From CAZJNX01 sp964547415 (lineage in GTDB: Bacteria; Pseudomonadota; Alphaproteobacteria; Rhizobiales; Amorphaceae): a stretch of 41,240 bases of DNA. The stretch covers positions 1 to 41,240 of the forward strand of contig CAZJNX010000010.1 in assembly GCA_964547415.1 (NCBI GenBank). Direction: 5' to 3'. Below are positions 24,169 to 32,602 of the stretch, in pieces. How positions within the stretch are numbered: position 1 is the first letter of the stretch; each line of letters opens with the position of its first letter. Made by a program: the position numbers and the translations under genes. The notes under the pieces were generated by a model. That model searched no databases and was not told the DNA's origin. It worked only from the letters and a program-made list of their open reading frames with translations.

Positions 24169-25242
24169 ATGCGAACGAGATCCCTCACCCTCTCGGCGAC
24201 CGCGCTTCTGGCCGGCGCCGCACTCCTCGCCACCGCGCTCGCCCCCGCGAGTGCCCAGGAGATCACCGTGCGCTACGCCTCGCCGTCCGCGGCGAGCGAC
24301 CCCACGCAGGAGGCGACCATCTGGTTCACCGAGGAGGTCGAGAGGCGCACCGACGGGCGCGTCACCTTCGAGATGTTCCTCGGCAACTCGCTGGTGAAGG
24401 ACCAGGACATCGTGAGCGCCGTCGGCGACGGCCTCATCGAGATGGGCAAGATCTACACGGTCTCCTATCCGGGGCAGATGCCGCTCTGGAACATGACCAA
24501 CCTGCCCTTCACCAGCCCGTCGCCCTACGTGGCGATGAACGTCATCAACGACCTGACCGAACAGTACCCGGCGTTCGACGAGGAGCTCGCCAAGCTCGGC
24601 GTCAAGGCGCTCGGCGTCATCACCACGGGCGGCACCGGCATCGTCGCGAGGGAGCCCATCGAGACCTTCGAGGACCTGAAGGGCCTCAAGGTCCGCGCCC
24701 GCGGCATCCAGGCCGCCGCGTTCGACGCGGCCGGCGCCATCCCGGTCTCGATCCCGTGGAACGACGTCTACGAGGCGCTGTCGAAGGGCGTCGTGGAAGG
24801 CTCCACCAACTACATCATCACCACGCGCCCGATCCGCCACAACGAGGTGTCGGACTACTTCATCGCCGCGGGCCTCGGCCAGGCCGTCCAGCTCGAGATC
24901 GTCAACCGCGACTTCTGGGAAGCCCTGCCGGACGACATCCGGACGATCATGACCGAGACCATGCGCGAGGCGCAGCAGCGCTACGCCGAGCGCTCGTCCG
25001 AGCTCGCGAAGGCCGAGCGCGAGGCCCTCGCCACCGCGGAGGGCCCGGGCAAGATGGCCTACATCGCCTTCCCCGCCGCCGAGCGGCAGAAGTGGATCGA
25101 GGCCTCGCCCGACTTCTTCGCCGAGTGGGCGGAACAGAACGCGGGCGCGGCCGACACGAAGGCCATCGTGGAGACCTACAAGGCCCTGCAGGAGAAGTAC
25201 GACGCCAAGGGCCGCGAGCTCGGCCTCGTCGACATGTGGTGA
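24169..25242 (+). CDS. dctP: TRAP transporter solute-binding protein (DctP family)
   Basis: This 357-aa periplasmic receptor has a Sec signal peptide (MRTRS, hydrophobic core, cleavage near ASAQE at about 29-31). The mature protein has DctP-family features, including the VRARGIQAAAFDAAGAIPVSIPWNDVY region split here as KVRARG and the following AAGAIPVSIPWNDVYEALS. The conserved Arg in this region normally binds a substrate carboxylate. An ideal AGGAGG sits 7 nt before ATG 24169, the strongest ribosome-binding site in the operon, fitting high receptor demand. Ligands of DctP proteins are mostly organic acids, so the substrate probably carries a carboxylate. Confidence 0.93.
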   Translation: MRTRSLTLSATALLAGAALLATALAPASAQEITVRYASPSAASDPTQEATIWFTEEVERRTDGRVTFEMFLGNSLVKDQDIVSAVGDGLIEMGKIYTVSYPGQMPLWNMTNLPFTSPSPYVAMNVINDLTEQYPAFDEELAKLGVKALGVITTGGTGIVAREPIETFEDLKGLKVRARGIQAAAFDAAGAIPVSIPWNDVYEALSKGVVEGSTNYIITTRPIRHNEVSDYFIAAGLGQAVQLEIVNRDFWEALPDDIRTIMTETMREAQQRYAERSSELAKAEREALATAEGPGKMAYIAFPAAERQKWIEASPDFFAEWAEQNAGAADTKAIVETYKALQEKYDAKGRELGLVDMW

Positions 25243-25265
25243 GGGCGCCGCGCCCCTGACGAACC

Positions 25266-25294
25266 GCCCCGGGGCCGAAAGGCGGCCCCGGGGC
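25266..25294 (+). promoter_or_regulatory. strong intercistronic hairpin between dctP and dctM
   Basis: GCCCCGGGGCC (25266-25276) pairs perfectly with GGCCCCGGGGC (25284-25294) around a 7-nt GAAAGGC loop. It starts 23 bp after the dctP stop and lies before the TTG-started dctM. No T-run follows. Such structures commonly stabilise the receptor message or thin out downstream transcription, giving more receptor than channel. Confidence 0.6.
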
Positions 25295-25325
25295 CCGCCG
25301 GATCGTCGCCGAACGGGAGCCGCCG

Positions 25326-26672
25326 TTGGATCCGTCCCTCCTCGCGCTCGGCGCGGGCATCGCCGTCCTTCTCCTCCTCGCGCTTCGCGTTCCGATCGCC
25401 TTCGGCCTCCTCGCCGTCGGCGTCGTCGGCCTGTTCCTGATCGGCGCCTTCCGCCTCGGCAGCTTCAACCTCGACTTCGGCGTCCGCTCCACCATCGCGA
25501 TGCTGGAGCGGGACCCCTACTCGTTCGTCGCGTCGTTCACCTTGATGGCGATCCCGATGTTCCTCCTCATGGGGAACTTCGCCTTCCGCTCGGGCGCGAC
25601 GCGGGACGCCTACGAGACCGCCCGCGTCTGGTTGTCGGCGCTGCCCGGCGGCCTCGCCTGCGCCTCCGTCGCGGCCTGCGGCCTGTTCGCCGCGATCTCG
25701 GGCTCCTCCCTCGCCACGGCCGCCGCCATGGGGCGGATCGCCGTCCCGGAGATGCTGCGCCAGGGCTACGACGCGCGCCTCGCCTCCGGGGCGGTGGCCG
25801 CCGGCGGCACCCTCGGCGCCCTCATCCCGCCGTCGATCCTGATGGTGATCTTCGGCATCTTCGCCGAGCAGTCCATCGGCCAGCTCCTCATCGGCGGCAT
25901 CGTGCCCGGCATCCTCACGGGGCTTTCCTACGTCGCCATCATCGTCCTGCGCGTGAAGATGTTTCCCGAGCTCGCGCCCCGCGTCACGGCGCGGTACGGC
26001 TGGGGCGACAAGGTGCGCTCCCTCGGGGGCACCTGGCAGATCCTCCTCATCTTCGCCGTCATCGTCGGGGTGATCTATTCCGGCGCCGCGACGCCCACGG
26101 AGGCCGCCGCCTTCGGCGCCTTCGCCGTCCTCGTCCTCGGGCTCGTGCGACGCCGCATCACGGGCGAGGGCTTCCGCGGCGCGGTGCGCGAGACGGTCAC
26201 GCAGACGGCGATGATCTTCGCCATCGCCATCGCGTCGAAGGTGCTCGTCGCCTTCGTCGCCTTCACCGGGGTGAGCGCGGCCCTCGCCGAGTGGGCGGGC
26301 GGGATCGAGGGCGGGCGCCTCCTCGTCCTCCTCGCCATCTGCGCCCTCTACGTCCTCCTCGGCATGTTCATGGACCCGATCGGGATCCTCCTCCTCACCC
26401 TGCCCGTGGTGGTGCCGGTGGTGGACGCCCTCGGCTACGACCTCGTATGGTTCGGCATCCTGCTCGTGAAGCTCCTCGAGGTGGGCATGATCACACCGCC
26501 CGTCGGGCTCAACGTGTTCGTGCTGAAGGGCGCCATCGGCGATGCGGTGCGGCTCGAGGACGTCTTCCGCGGCATCGGCCCGTTCCTCCTGATGGACGTC
26601 GTCACCATCGCCATCATGATCGCCTTCCCCGCCCTCGTCCTGTGGCTGCCCCAGCTCATGTACGGGGGCTGA
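25326..26672 (+). CDS. dctM: TRAP transporter large permease (DctM family)
   Basis: This 448-aa polytopic inner-membrane protein has about twelve membrane segments and carries the translocation pathway. DctM family marks include SGSSLATAAAMGRIAVPEM (ion/substrate region), GGTLGALIPPSI, SGAATPTEAAAFGAF, and GMITPPVGLNVFVLKGA near the C-terminus. Translation begins at TTG 25326, supported by GGGAG 7 nt upstream; no ATG fits before the first membrane helix. The weak start codon, plus the hairpin in front, would keep its level below that of DctP. A 17-bp gap leads to the LacI gene. Confidence 0.93.
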   Translation: MDPSLLALGAGIAVLLLLALRVPIAFGLLAVGVVGLFLIGAFRLGSFNLDFGVRSTIAMLERDPYSFVASFTLMAIPMFLLMGNFAFRSGATRDAYETARVWLSALPGGLACASVAACGLFAAISGSSLATAAAMGRIAVPEMLRQGYDARLASGAVAAGGTLGALIPPSILMVIFGIFAEQSIGQLLIGGIVPGILTGLSYVAIIVLRVKMFPELAPRVTARYGWGDKVRSLGGTWQILLIFAVIVGVIYSGAATPTEAAAFGAFAVLVLGLVRRRITGEGFRGAVRETVTQTAMIFAIAIASKVLVAFVAFTGVSAALAEWAGGIEGGRLLVLLAICALYVLLGMFMDPIGILLLTLPVVVPVVDALGYDLVWFGILLVKLLEVGMITPPVGLNVFVLKGAIGDAVRLEDVFRGIGPFLLMDVVTIAIMIAFPALVLWLPQLMYGG

Positions 26673-26689
26673 GGGCGCGGCGCGGGGCC

Positions 26690-27718
26690 ATGCAGCGCAA
26701 GACCGGCACCATCACCCTGAGGGACGTCGCCCGGGCGGCGGGCGTGTCCATCGGCACCGCCTCGCGCGTCATCAACCGCAAGGAATCCGTCTCGCCCGAG
26801 ATCCGCGCCCGCGTGCACAAGGCGATCGAGGCGCTCGGCTACCGGCCCAACGCCGTCGCCCAGAGCATGCGTCGCCGCTCCACCCACGTGGTCGGCTGCA
26901 TCATCCGCGAGATCAACATCCCCTCCCTCGCCGCCTTCGTGCGCGCCGCCCACGACGTCCTCGACGAGGCGGGCTTCTCCCTTCTCATTTCCAACTCGGA
27001 CGGGCGGCCCGCCCGCGAGCGCGAGCTCCTCGAGCGCCTCGACGGCCAGCAGGCCGACGGCATCATGCTCGGCCCCTACACCCCCATCGACGAGGCGTTC
27101 GACCGCTTCCTGAAGAGCCTCGAGGCCCCCGTCGTTCTCGTCGACCGGGACGAGCCGGCCTGGGCCGACGCCGTCATGGCCGACCACGCGGGCGGCACCT
27201 TCGCCGCCGCCACCCGCCTCCTCGCGCTCGGCCACCGCCGGATCGCCCTCCTCACGGGCGAGCCGCACATCTACCCGGCGCGGGAGCGGGTGGCGGGCTT
27301 CCGCCGCGCCCACGCCGCCTTCGGCGTCCCCGTCGACGAACGGCTCCTGCGCCCCACCGGCTTCATCGCGCCGGAAGGCTTCCGCAACGCCTCCTCCATG
27401 CTCGCCGGCCCCGCCCCGCCGACGGCGGTGATCGCGGGCGGGATCGACATGCTCGCGGGCGTCCTGCGCGCCATCCGCGTGCGGGGCCTGAAGATCCCGG
27501 ACGACATCTCGGTGGTCGCGGCGGGCGATTCGGAGCTCGCCGAGCTCCACGCCCCGCCGATCGCCGTGGAGCGGTGGGACCAGGCGGAGATCGGCCGCAC
27601 CGCCGCCCACCTTCTGCTAAAGCGGATGCGCATCGCGCCCGCGGGCCCGCCCGAGCACGTCCTGTTGCCGAGCGAGTTCGTCGAGCGCGCCTCCGTCGGC
27701 CCCCCGCCCCGTTCGTGA
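26690..27718 (+). CDS. LacI/GalR-family transcriptional regulator
   Basis: This 342-aa regulator has an N-terminal helix-turn-helix (TLRDVARAAGVSIGTASRVIN, with ends at about 9-29), a hinge reading PNAVAQSMRRRS (Met replaces the usual hinge leucine), and a periplasmic-binding-protein-like effector domain from about 60 onward. The effector-domain features include RRIALLTGEP and PDDISVVAAGDSE. It lies inside the unit it probably controls, 17 bp after dctM and 16 bp before the second hydratase gene. Its likely targets are O1 (18006) and O2 (19645). LacI proteins commonly repress until an effector, often a pathway substrate or intermediate, binds. The effector is not known; the family is not restricted to sugars. 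Confidence 0.93.
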   Translation: MQRKTGTITLRDVARAAGVSIGTASRVINRKESVSPEIRARVHKAIEALGYRPNAVAQSMRRRSTHVVGCIIREINIPSLAAFVRAAHDVLDEAGFSLLISNSDGRPARERELLERLDGQQADGIMLGPYTPIDEAFDRFLKSLEAPVVLVDRDEPAWADAVMADHAGGTFAAATRLLALGHRRIALLTGEPHIYPARERVAGFRRAHAAFGVPVDERLLRPTGFIAPEGFRNASSMLAGPAPPTAVIAGGIDMLAGVLRAIRVRGLKIPDDISVVAAGDSELAELHAPPIAVERWDQAEIGRTAAHLLLKRMRIAPAGPPEHVLLPSEFVERASVGPPPRS

Positions 27719-27734
27719 CCGAAGAGACGACCCC

Positions 27735-28532
27735 ATGGACCTTCCCGCCTACGAGACCCTCTCCCTCGAGACGCCCGCCGAGGCCGTCCTCGTCGTCCGC
27801 CTCGACCGGCCCGACGTTCGCAACGCCATCAGCACGCAGATGGGCCGGGACGTCCTCGACGTCTTCCGCCGCATCGGCGCCGAGCCCGACCCGTGGCGCT
27901 GCGTGATCCTGACGGGCGCGGGCGACAAGGCGTTCTGCGCGGGCGTCGACCTGAAGGAGCGCAAGGGCATGTCGGACGAGGCCTGGCACGCCCAGCACCG
28001 CCTGTTCGAGCACATGATGCTGGCGATCCTCGACTGCCCGGTCCCGGTGATCGCCGCCGTCAACGGCGCGGCCTACGCGGGCGGGTGCGAGTTCGTCCTG
28101 TTGTGCGACTTCGCCTACGCGGTGCCGTCGGCCCGCTTCGCCCTCACGGAGGTGACCATCGGCATCATGCCGGGCGGCGGCGGCACCCAGACCCTGCCCC
28201 GCCGGATCGGCTACGGCCGCGCCGCCGAGATCATCTTCACGGGTGAGCCCTTCGGCGCGGCGGACGCCCTTTCCTTCGGCCTCGTCAACCGCCTCGTCCC
28301 GCCGGAAGAGCTGATCCCCACCGCCCTCGCCACGGCCGGGCGCATCGCCCGAAACGCGCCGCTGTCGGTGCGGCAGGCCAAGCGCGCCATGACCCTCGGC
28401 GCCCGCACCGACCTCAGGACGGGCATGTTCCTCGAGGTCGACTGCTACAACCAGCTCGTCCACACCGCCGACCGCCAGGAGGGCATCAACGCCTTCAACG
28501 AGAAGCGCCCCCCCGCCTTCAAGGGCCGCTGA
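27735..28532 (+). CDS. enoyl-CoA hydratase (AUH-like), second copy
   Basis: This 265-aa crotonase-fold hydratase is closely related to the copy at 16005-16799. It keeps both catalytic glutamates, Glu119 (AGGCE) and Glu139 (ALTE), and the FCAGVDLKERKGMS segment (68-80). The two copies share long matching blocks, including VIAAVNGAAY, RFALTEVT, SVRQAK and the C-terminal PAFKGR, so they are paralogues. Yet they differ at many positions and sit at opposite ends of the regulon. They could serve two hydration steps or two substrate isomers. It is the last gene of the rightward unit; the 169 bp after it show no convincing terminator. Confidence 0.92.
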   Translation: MDLPAYETLSLETPAEAVLVVRLDRPDVRNAISTQMGRDVLDVFRRIGAEPDPWRCVILTGAGDKAFCAGVDLKERKGMSDEAWHAQHRLFEHMMLAILDCPVPVIAAVNGAAYAGGCEFVLLCDFAYAVPSARFALTEVTIGIMPGGGGTQTLPRRIGYGRAAEIIFTGEPFGAADALSFGLVNRLVPPEELIPTALATAGRIARNAPLSVRQAKRAMTLGARTDLRTGMFLEVDCYNQLVHTADRQEGINAFNEKRPPAFKGR

Positions 28533-28701
28533 CGCCTGCCTCCGCGCACTGGAGAAGACCCGGCGGCGGCACCAGGAAACGGGGCCGTCCGCCTTCTCGC
28601 GCCGCGCCGCCCGTGATCCCTTCCGCCGGGGGAGACGCAAGCGCCGACACTGCGCCGGAGCCGACGCCTCCGCAACCGCGCCTGGCGCACCACAGCACGC
28701 C

Positions 28702-31218
28702 TCAGCGCGGCTTCATGCGCGTCGGCTCGGCGGTGGCGGGGTCTTCCGGCCAGTGGTGCTTCGGGTATCGGCCGCGCAGGTCCTTGCGGACGTCCTTCCA
28801 GCTGCCGGCCCAGAAGCCGGCGAGGTCGTCCGTCACCTGGATCGGCCGGCCCGCGGGCGACAGCAGCTCGAAGGCGATCCGCTCGCCCCGGCCCGTCTCC
28901 GGCCGCCCGGCGTAGCCGAACAGGTCCTGCACCCGCGCCCGCACCACGGGCCGCCCGTCCCCGTAGTCCACCGGAAGCGGTTGCCGGCCGGGGATCTCCA
29001 CGGACGGCGGCGCCAGCCGGTCGAGCGCCCCGGCGAAGCGCTCCGCGGCGAGGGCGGCGAACGCCTCCTCCACCGTCCGTGCCCCGATGTCCGCGAGGGA
29101 GGTGGCGGCCGGGACGAAGGGGAGGAGCCAGTCCGCCACGCAGCCCGCCAGCGCCTCGTCGGACAGGGCCGCGCGCGCGTCCTCGTCCTCCGCCGCGTAG
29201 CGCACCCGGGCGAGGAGCCGCGCCGCCGCGTCCGAAAGCGGCAGGGCCGACAGCCCCCGCCGGGCGATCGCCGCCGCGAGGGCCGCCTCCGTCTCCGCCC
29301 CGGGCGGCGCCCGTTCCACCCGCTCCGCCGTCACCACCGCGCCGATCCGCCGGCGCGTCAGCACCTCCGCGTGGCCAGTCTCATCGGAGACGGCGAGGAC
29401 GCGCTCCTCCTCGGCGAGGTCGGCAAGGTCCTGGAACAGGGCATCCCGGGGGAGCGGGACGGCGAACAGGATGCGGGCGTCCGGCCCGCCGCCGGTGACG
29501 TCGAGGACGGCGAGGAAGCGCTCGGCCGCCACCGGATCGTCCGCCTCGACGGCCGCGCCCCGCCCGCTCGCGAGGCGGTAGCGCCCCGGCCCGCCCCGCG
29601 CCTCGGCGATCCGCTCCGGGTAGCCCGCCGCCGCGAAGACGCCGAGCCGGTGGAGGGGAAGCGGCCCGTCCTCCCCCGCCGGCGCGCCGGTGGCCTCGAG
29701 CGCCGTCTCCGCCCAGCCTTCCGCGAGCCGCCGGGCCTGCCCGGCCGGCCCGCCACGGCTTCGCGCGAGGGCGGCGACGGTGGCGGACGCGTCCGCCGTC
29801 TTCTCCCTGAGGGCCGGCTCGCCCGTCGCCGCGGCGAGGAGGGCGGCGGCGAAGGCCCCGGCCCGCCCCTCCGCCGCGCCCGCGAGGACCATGGCCGCGA
29901 GCGGCGGCTCCATGGGCAGTAGCGCAAGCGCCCGGCCGCGGTCCGTGATCCGTCCGTCTCGATCGAGGGCGCCGAGGCGGGTGAGCCGCGCCCGGGCGGC
30001 GGAGACGGCGGCCTCCGGCGGCGGGTCGACGAGCGGCAGCGCCCGCGGGTCCCCGATCCCCTCCGCGGCGAGGGTGAGGACGAGGCCGGACAGGTCCGCC
30101 GTCAGGATCTCCGGCGGGTCGTGGGCGGCGAGCGCCCCCGTCTGGCCCTCGTGCCACAGGCGGATGCACACCCCGGGCGCCGTGCGCCCCGCCCGGCCCC
30201 GCCGCTGCTCGGCAGAGGCGAGGGAGACGCGGCCGGTCTCGAGCCGGGTGAGCCCCGTCTCCCGATCGTGCACCGGCCGGCGCGCGTAGCCCGCATCCAC
30301 CACCACCCGCACCCCGTCGATGGTGACGGACGTCTCGGCGATCGCCGTCGCCACCACCACCTTGCGCCCGCCCGCCGGCGGCGGCGCGATCGCCGCGTCC
30401 TGGGCCTTGCCGGAAACGCCGCCGTGGAGCGCGTGAACCTCGACCCCGGCGGTGACGCGCCGGCGGATGTCGGCCGCCGCCGCCTCCACCTCGGCCCGCC
30501 CCGGCAGGAAGGCGAGCACCGAGCCCGTCTCCTCGAGCAGCGCGTCGAAGACCGCATCGACCACGGCCGACACCCGCCGCGTGCGCGGCCGCGGCGGCCG
30601 ATGGCGCGTCGCGACCGGAAAGACGCGCCCCTCCGCCTCCACCACCGGCGCCTCGGGCAGCGCCCGCTTCAGCCCCGCCACGTCGAGGGTGGCGGACATG
30701 GCGAGGATCCTGAGGTCCGGCCGGAAGGCGTCGGCCGCCTCGAGGGAAAGGGCGAGGGCGAGATCGGCGTCGAGGCTGCGCTCGTGGAACTCGTCGACGA
30801 GGACCGCGGCGATCCCGGACAGGGTCGGGTCGGCGATCGCCATGCGGGTGAAGACGCCCTCGGTCACCACCTCGATCGCCGTCGCCGCGCCCACCCGCGT
30901 GTCCATGCGCATGCGCACGCCTACCGTCCCGCCCACCTCCTCCCCGAGGAGCGAGGCCATCCGCCGCGCCGCCGCCCGCGCCGCCACCCGCCGCGGCTCC
31001 AGCATCACGATCCGCCCGCCCTCCCGCCAGGGCGCGTCGAGGAGGGCGAGGGGAACCAGCGTCGTCTTGCCCGACCCCGGCGGCGCCGACAGGAGCGCGC
31101 GGCCCGCCCCGCCGAGCGCCTCGAGGAGCGCGGGGAGCGCGGCCGCGACGGGCAGGTCCGCCGCCCTCCGGTCCACGAGCCGGGCGGCGAGCGCCGCCCT
31201 CGCGTCGGCCGCCGTCAC
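28702..31218 (-). CDS. hrpB: ATP-dependent RNA helicase HrpB
   Basis: This 838-aa DEAH-type helicase matches HrpB in length. It has Walker A GSGKTT at 48-53, DEFH (the HrpB variant of DEAH) at 142-145, motif III SAT, and motif VI QRRGRAGRTAPG. The C-terminal HrpB-specific region has P.DYGDGRPVVRARVQDLFG and a final WAGSWKDVRKDLRGRYPKHHWPE segment (the last residues are the classic RYPKH-WPEDP). Bacterial HrpB is an RNA-dependent ATPase of unclear physiological role. The GTG start at 31218 has GGGAGGG 8 nt upstream; a start at 31344 would run into the divergent SDR gene. It is a housekeeping gene unrelated to its neighbours. Confidence 0.94.
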   Translation of the reverse strand: MTAADARAALAARLVDRRAADLPVAAALPALLEALGGAGRALLSAPPGSGKTTLVPLALLDAPWREGGRIVMLEPRRVAARAAARRMASLLGEEVGGTVGVRMRMDTRVGAATAIEVVTEGVFTRMAIADPTLSGIAAVLVDEFHERSLDADLALALSLEAADAFRPDLRILAMSATLDVAGLKRALPEAPVVEAEGRVFPVATRHRPPRPRTRRVSAVVDAVFDALLEETGSVLAFLPGRAEVEAAAADIRRRVTAGVEVHALHGGVSGKAQDAAIAPPPAGGRKVVVATAIAETSVTIDGVRVVVDAGYARRPVHDRETGLTRLETGRVSLASAEQRRGRAGRTAPGVCIRLWHEGQTGALAAHDPPEILTADLSGLVLTLAAEGIGDPRALPLVDPPPEAAVSAARARLTRLGALDRDGRITDRGRALALLPMEPPLAAMVLAGAAEGRAGAFAAALLAAATGEPALREKTADASATVAALARSRGGPAGQARRLAEGWAETALEATGAPAGEDGPLPLHRLGVFAAAGYPERIAEARGGPGRYRLASGRGAAVEADDPVAAERFLAVLDVTGGGPDARILFAVPLPRDALFQDLADLAEEERVLAVSDETGHAEVLTRRRIGAVVTAERVERAPPGAETEAALAAAIARRGLSALPLSDAAARLLARVRYAAEDEDARAALSDEALAGCVADWLLPFVPAATSLADIGARTVEEAFAALAAERFAGALDRLAPPSVEIPGRQPLPVDYGDGRPVVRARVQDLFGYAGRPETGRGERIAFELLSPAGRPIQVTDDLAGFWAGSWKDVRKDLRGRYPKHHWPEDPATAEPTRMKPR

Positions 31219-31336
31219 CGCCGGCCCTCCCGCCGGTTCCGCGCGTTGCCTGTTCCCTCGCGCCGCGGGCGGGCGTAGGGTGCCGCCGGAGGGCGCGCCC
31301 GCCCTCCGCCCGGGACAGGCCGCGGGGGGAAAACGC

Positions 31337-32092
31337 TTGGACACCGACCTTCAGGACCCACGACCGACCCTCGTCTTGACCGGCGCGAGCCGCGGGATCG
31401 GCCACGCCACGGTGAAGCGCTTCTCCGGCGCGGGATGGCGCATCATCACCTGCTCGCGCCAGCCCTTCTCCGACAAGTGCCCCTGGCCCGCGGGCCCGGA
31501 GGACCACATCACCGTCGACCTCGGCGACCCGGAGAACCTCGGAAACGCCATCGCCGAGATCCGCGGACGGCTCGAGGCCAACGGAAGCCGGCTCGACGCC
31601 CTCGTCAACAACGCCGGCATCAGCCCGAAGGCCGAGGGCGGCGCCCGCCTCACCTCCATCACCACTCCGATGCACGCCTGGCGGCAGGTCTTCCAGGTCA
31701 ACTTCTTCGCCCCGATCATGCTCGCCCGCGGCCTTCTGAAAGAGCTGGCGGCCGCGAAGGGCGCGGTGGTCAACGTCACCTCGATCGCGGGCATGCGCGT
31801 CCACCCGTTCGCGGGCACCGCCTACGCCACGTCGAAGGCCGCACTCGCCTCCCTGACGCGGGAGATGGCGGCCGACTTCGGCCCCCACGGCGTGCGCGTC
31901 AACGCCATCGCGCCCGGGGAGATCGACACGGCGATCCTGTCCCCCGGCACCGAGAAGCTGATCGAGGACATCCCGCTGCGCCGCCTCGGCGCCCCGTCGG
32001 AGGTGGCCGACACGATCTTCTACCTGTGCTCGTCGCAGGCGAGCTACGTGAACGGCGCGGAGATCCACATCAACGGCGGGCAGCACGTCTGA
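31337..32092 (+). CDS. SDR-family oxidoreductase (intact tetrad)
   Basis: This 251-aa short-chain dehydrogenase has the cofactor motif TGASRGIG, NNAG, a catalytic Ser in NVTSIAG, and the YATSK pair (Tyr and Lys), so the tetrad is complete. The start appears to be TTG 31337 with GGGGGA upstream; no ATG lies before the Rossmann strand. The N-terminal LDTDLQDPRPTLVLTGAS and the CPWPAGPEDHI insertion resemble, from memory, a conserved alphaproteobacterial SDR group of unknown substrate. It is divergent from hrpB with about 120 bp between starts. The contrast with the two catalytically degenerate SDRs in this window is useful for judging them. Confidence 0.88.
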   Translation: MDTDLQDPRPTLVLTGASRGIGHATVKRFSGAGWRIITCSRQPFSDKCPWPAGPEDHITVDLGDPENLGNAIAEIRGRLEANGSRLDALVNNAGISPKAEGGARLTSITTPMHAWRQVFQVNFFAPIMLARGLLKELAAAKGAVVNVTSIAGMRVHPFAGTAYATSKAALASLTREMAADFGPHGVRVNAIAPGEIDTAILSPGTEKLIEDIPLRRLGAPSEVADTIFYLCSSQASYVNGAEIHINGGQHV

Positions 32093-32147
32093 CGGCGGGC
32101 CGGTCCCGCGGTCGGGCGGATCGACGCTCGCCCGCCGGAATGCCGGC

Positions 32148-32171
32148 CGCGGGGCCGACCCGGGCCCCGCG
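32148..32171. terminator. 9-bp hairpin after the intact SDR
   Basis: CGCGGGGCC (32148-32156) pairs perfectly with GGCCCCGCG (32163-32171) around a 6-nt loop, 56 bp past the SDR stop. A second, weaker pairing CGGGCG/CGCCCG is at 32113-32134. No T-run follows on either strand. Confidence 0.4.
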
Positions 32172-32191
32172 CGCCCGGGTGGCGTGCACGG

Positions 32192-32401
32192 TCAGGATGC
32201 CGGTGGCCGGCCGAAGCGGTCGAGGCGTGCGCGGTTCGCCCGGTGGAGGAGCCCCAGGGCGAAGGTCGACAGGCCCTTCATGACGCGCATCAGGGGCGGC
32301 GGCGCCGCGAGCGCCTGCCGCGACACGGCGGCCACCCGCCAGCCGCCGCCCGCCAGCGCCCGGGACAGGGCGCCGCCGAGCGTCCCGGTGGCCGCGGTCA
32401 T
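32192..32401 (-). pseudogene. internally deleted SDR remnant (69 codons)
   Basis: A short leftward frame begins MTAATGTLGGALSRAL and GGWRVAAVSR, which looks like the first strand, glycine motif and second strand of an SDR Rossmann fold. It then jumps directly to a segment ending MRVMKGLSTFALGLLHRAN and RLDRFGR that resembles the membrane-facing C-terminal tail of some SDRs. The middle two thirds, with NNAG and YxxxK, are missing. I interpret it as a deletion remnant. It is too short to be enzymatic, and it could also be a chance frame in GC-rich DNA. The surrounding 32093-32602 contains no other gene that I can support. Confidence 0.35.
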
Positions 32402-32602
32402 GACCGCCGTCGGCCGCCCCCCCGCCGGCCAGCCCCCCGTCCGCAGCCATCCCGCGCCCCCGCAAGCCCCGCCGGACGAGCGGTGCGCACGGCAGGATGA
32501 CGGGGGACGGGGGCGGGCGACGGACGCGGGCGCGGCGGCCCGGTGTCATCCGGACGCAATCGTTCCGCTGCACGCTCGCGCCGGCGCAGGGGGGCGGGCT
32601 CC

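Noticed and set aside
31331..31342. AAACGCTTGG before the intact SDR as a third LacI operator
   Set aside because: Only half of the palindrome matches O1/O2 and the right arm is lost; it also overlaps the ribosome-binding and start region.
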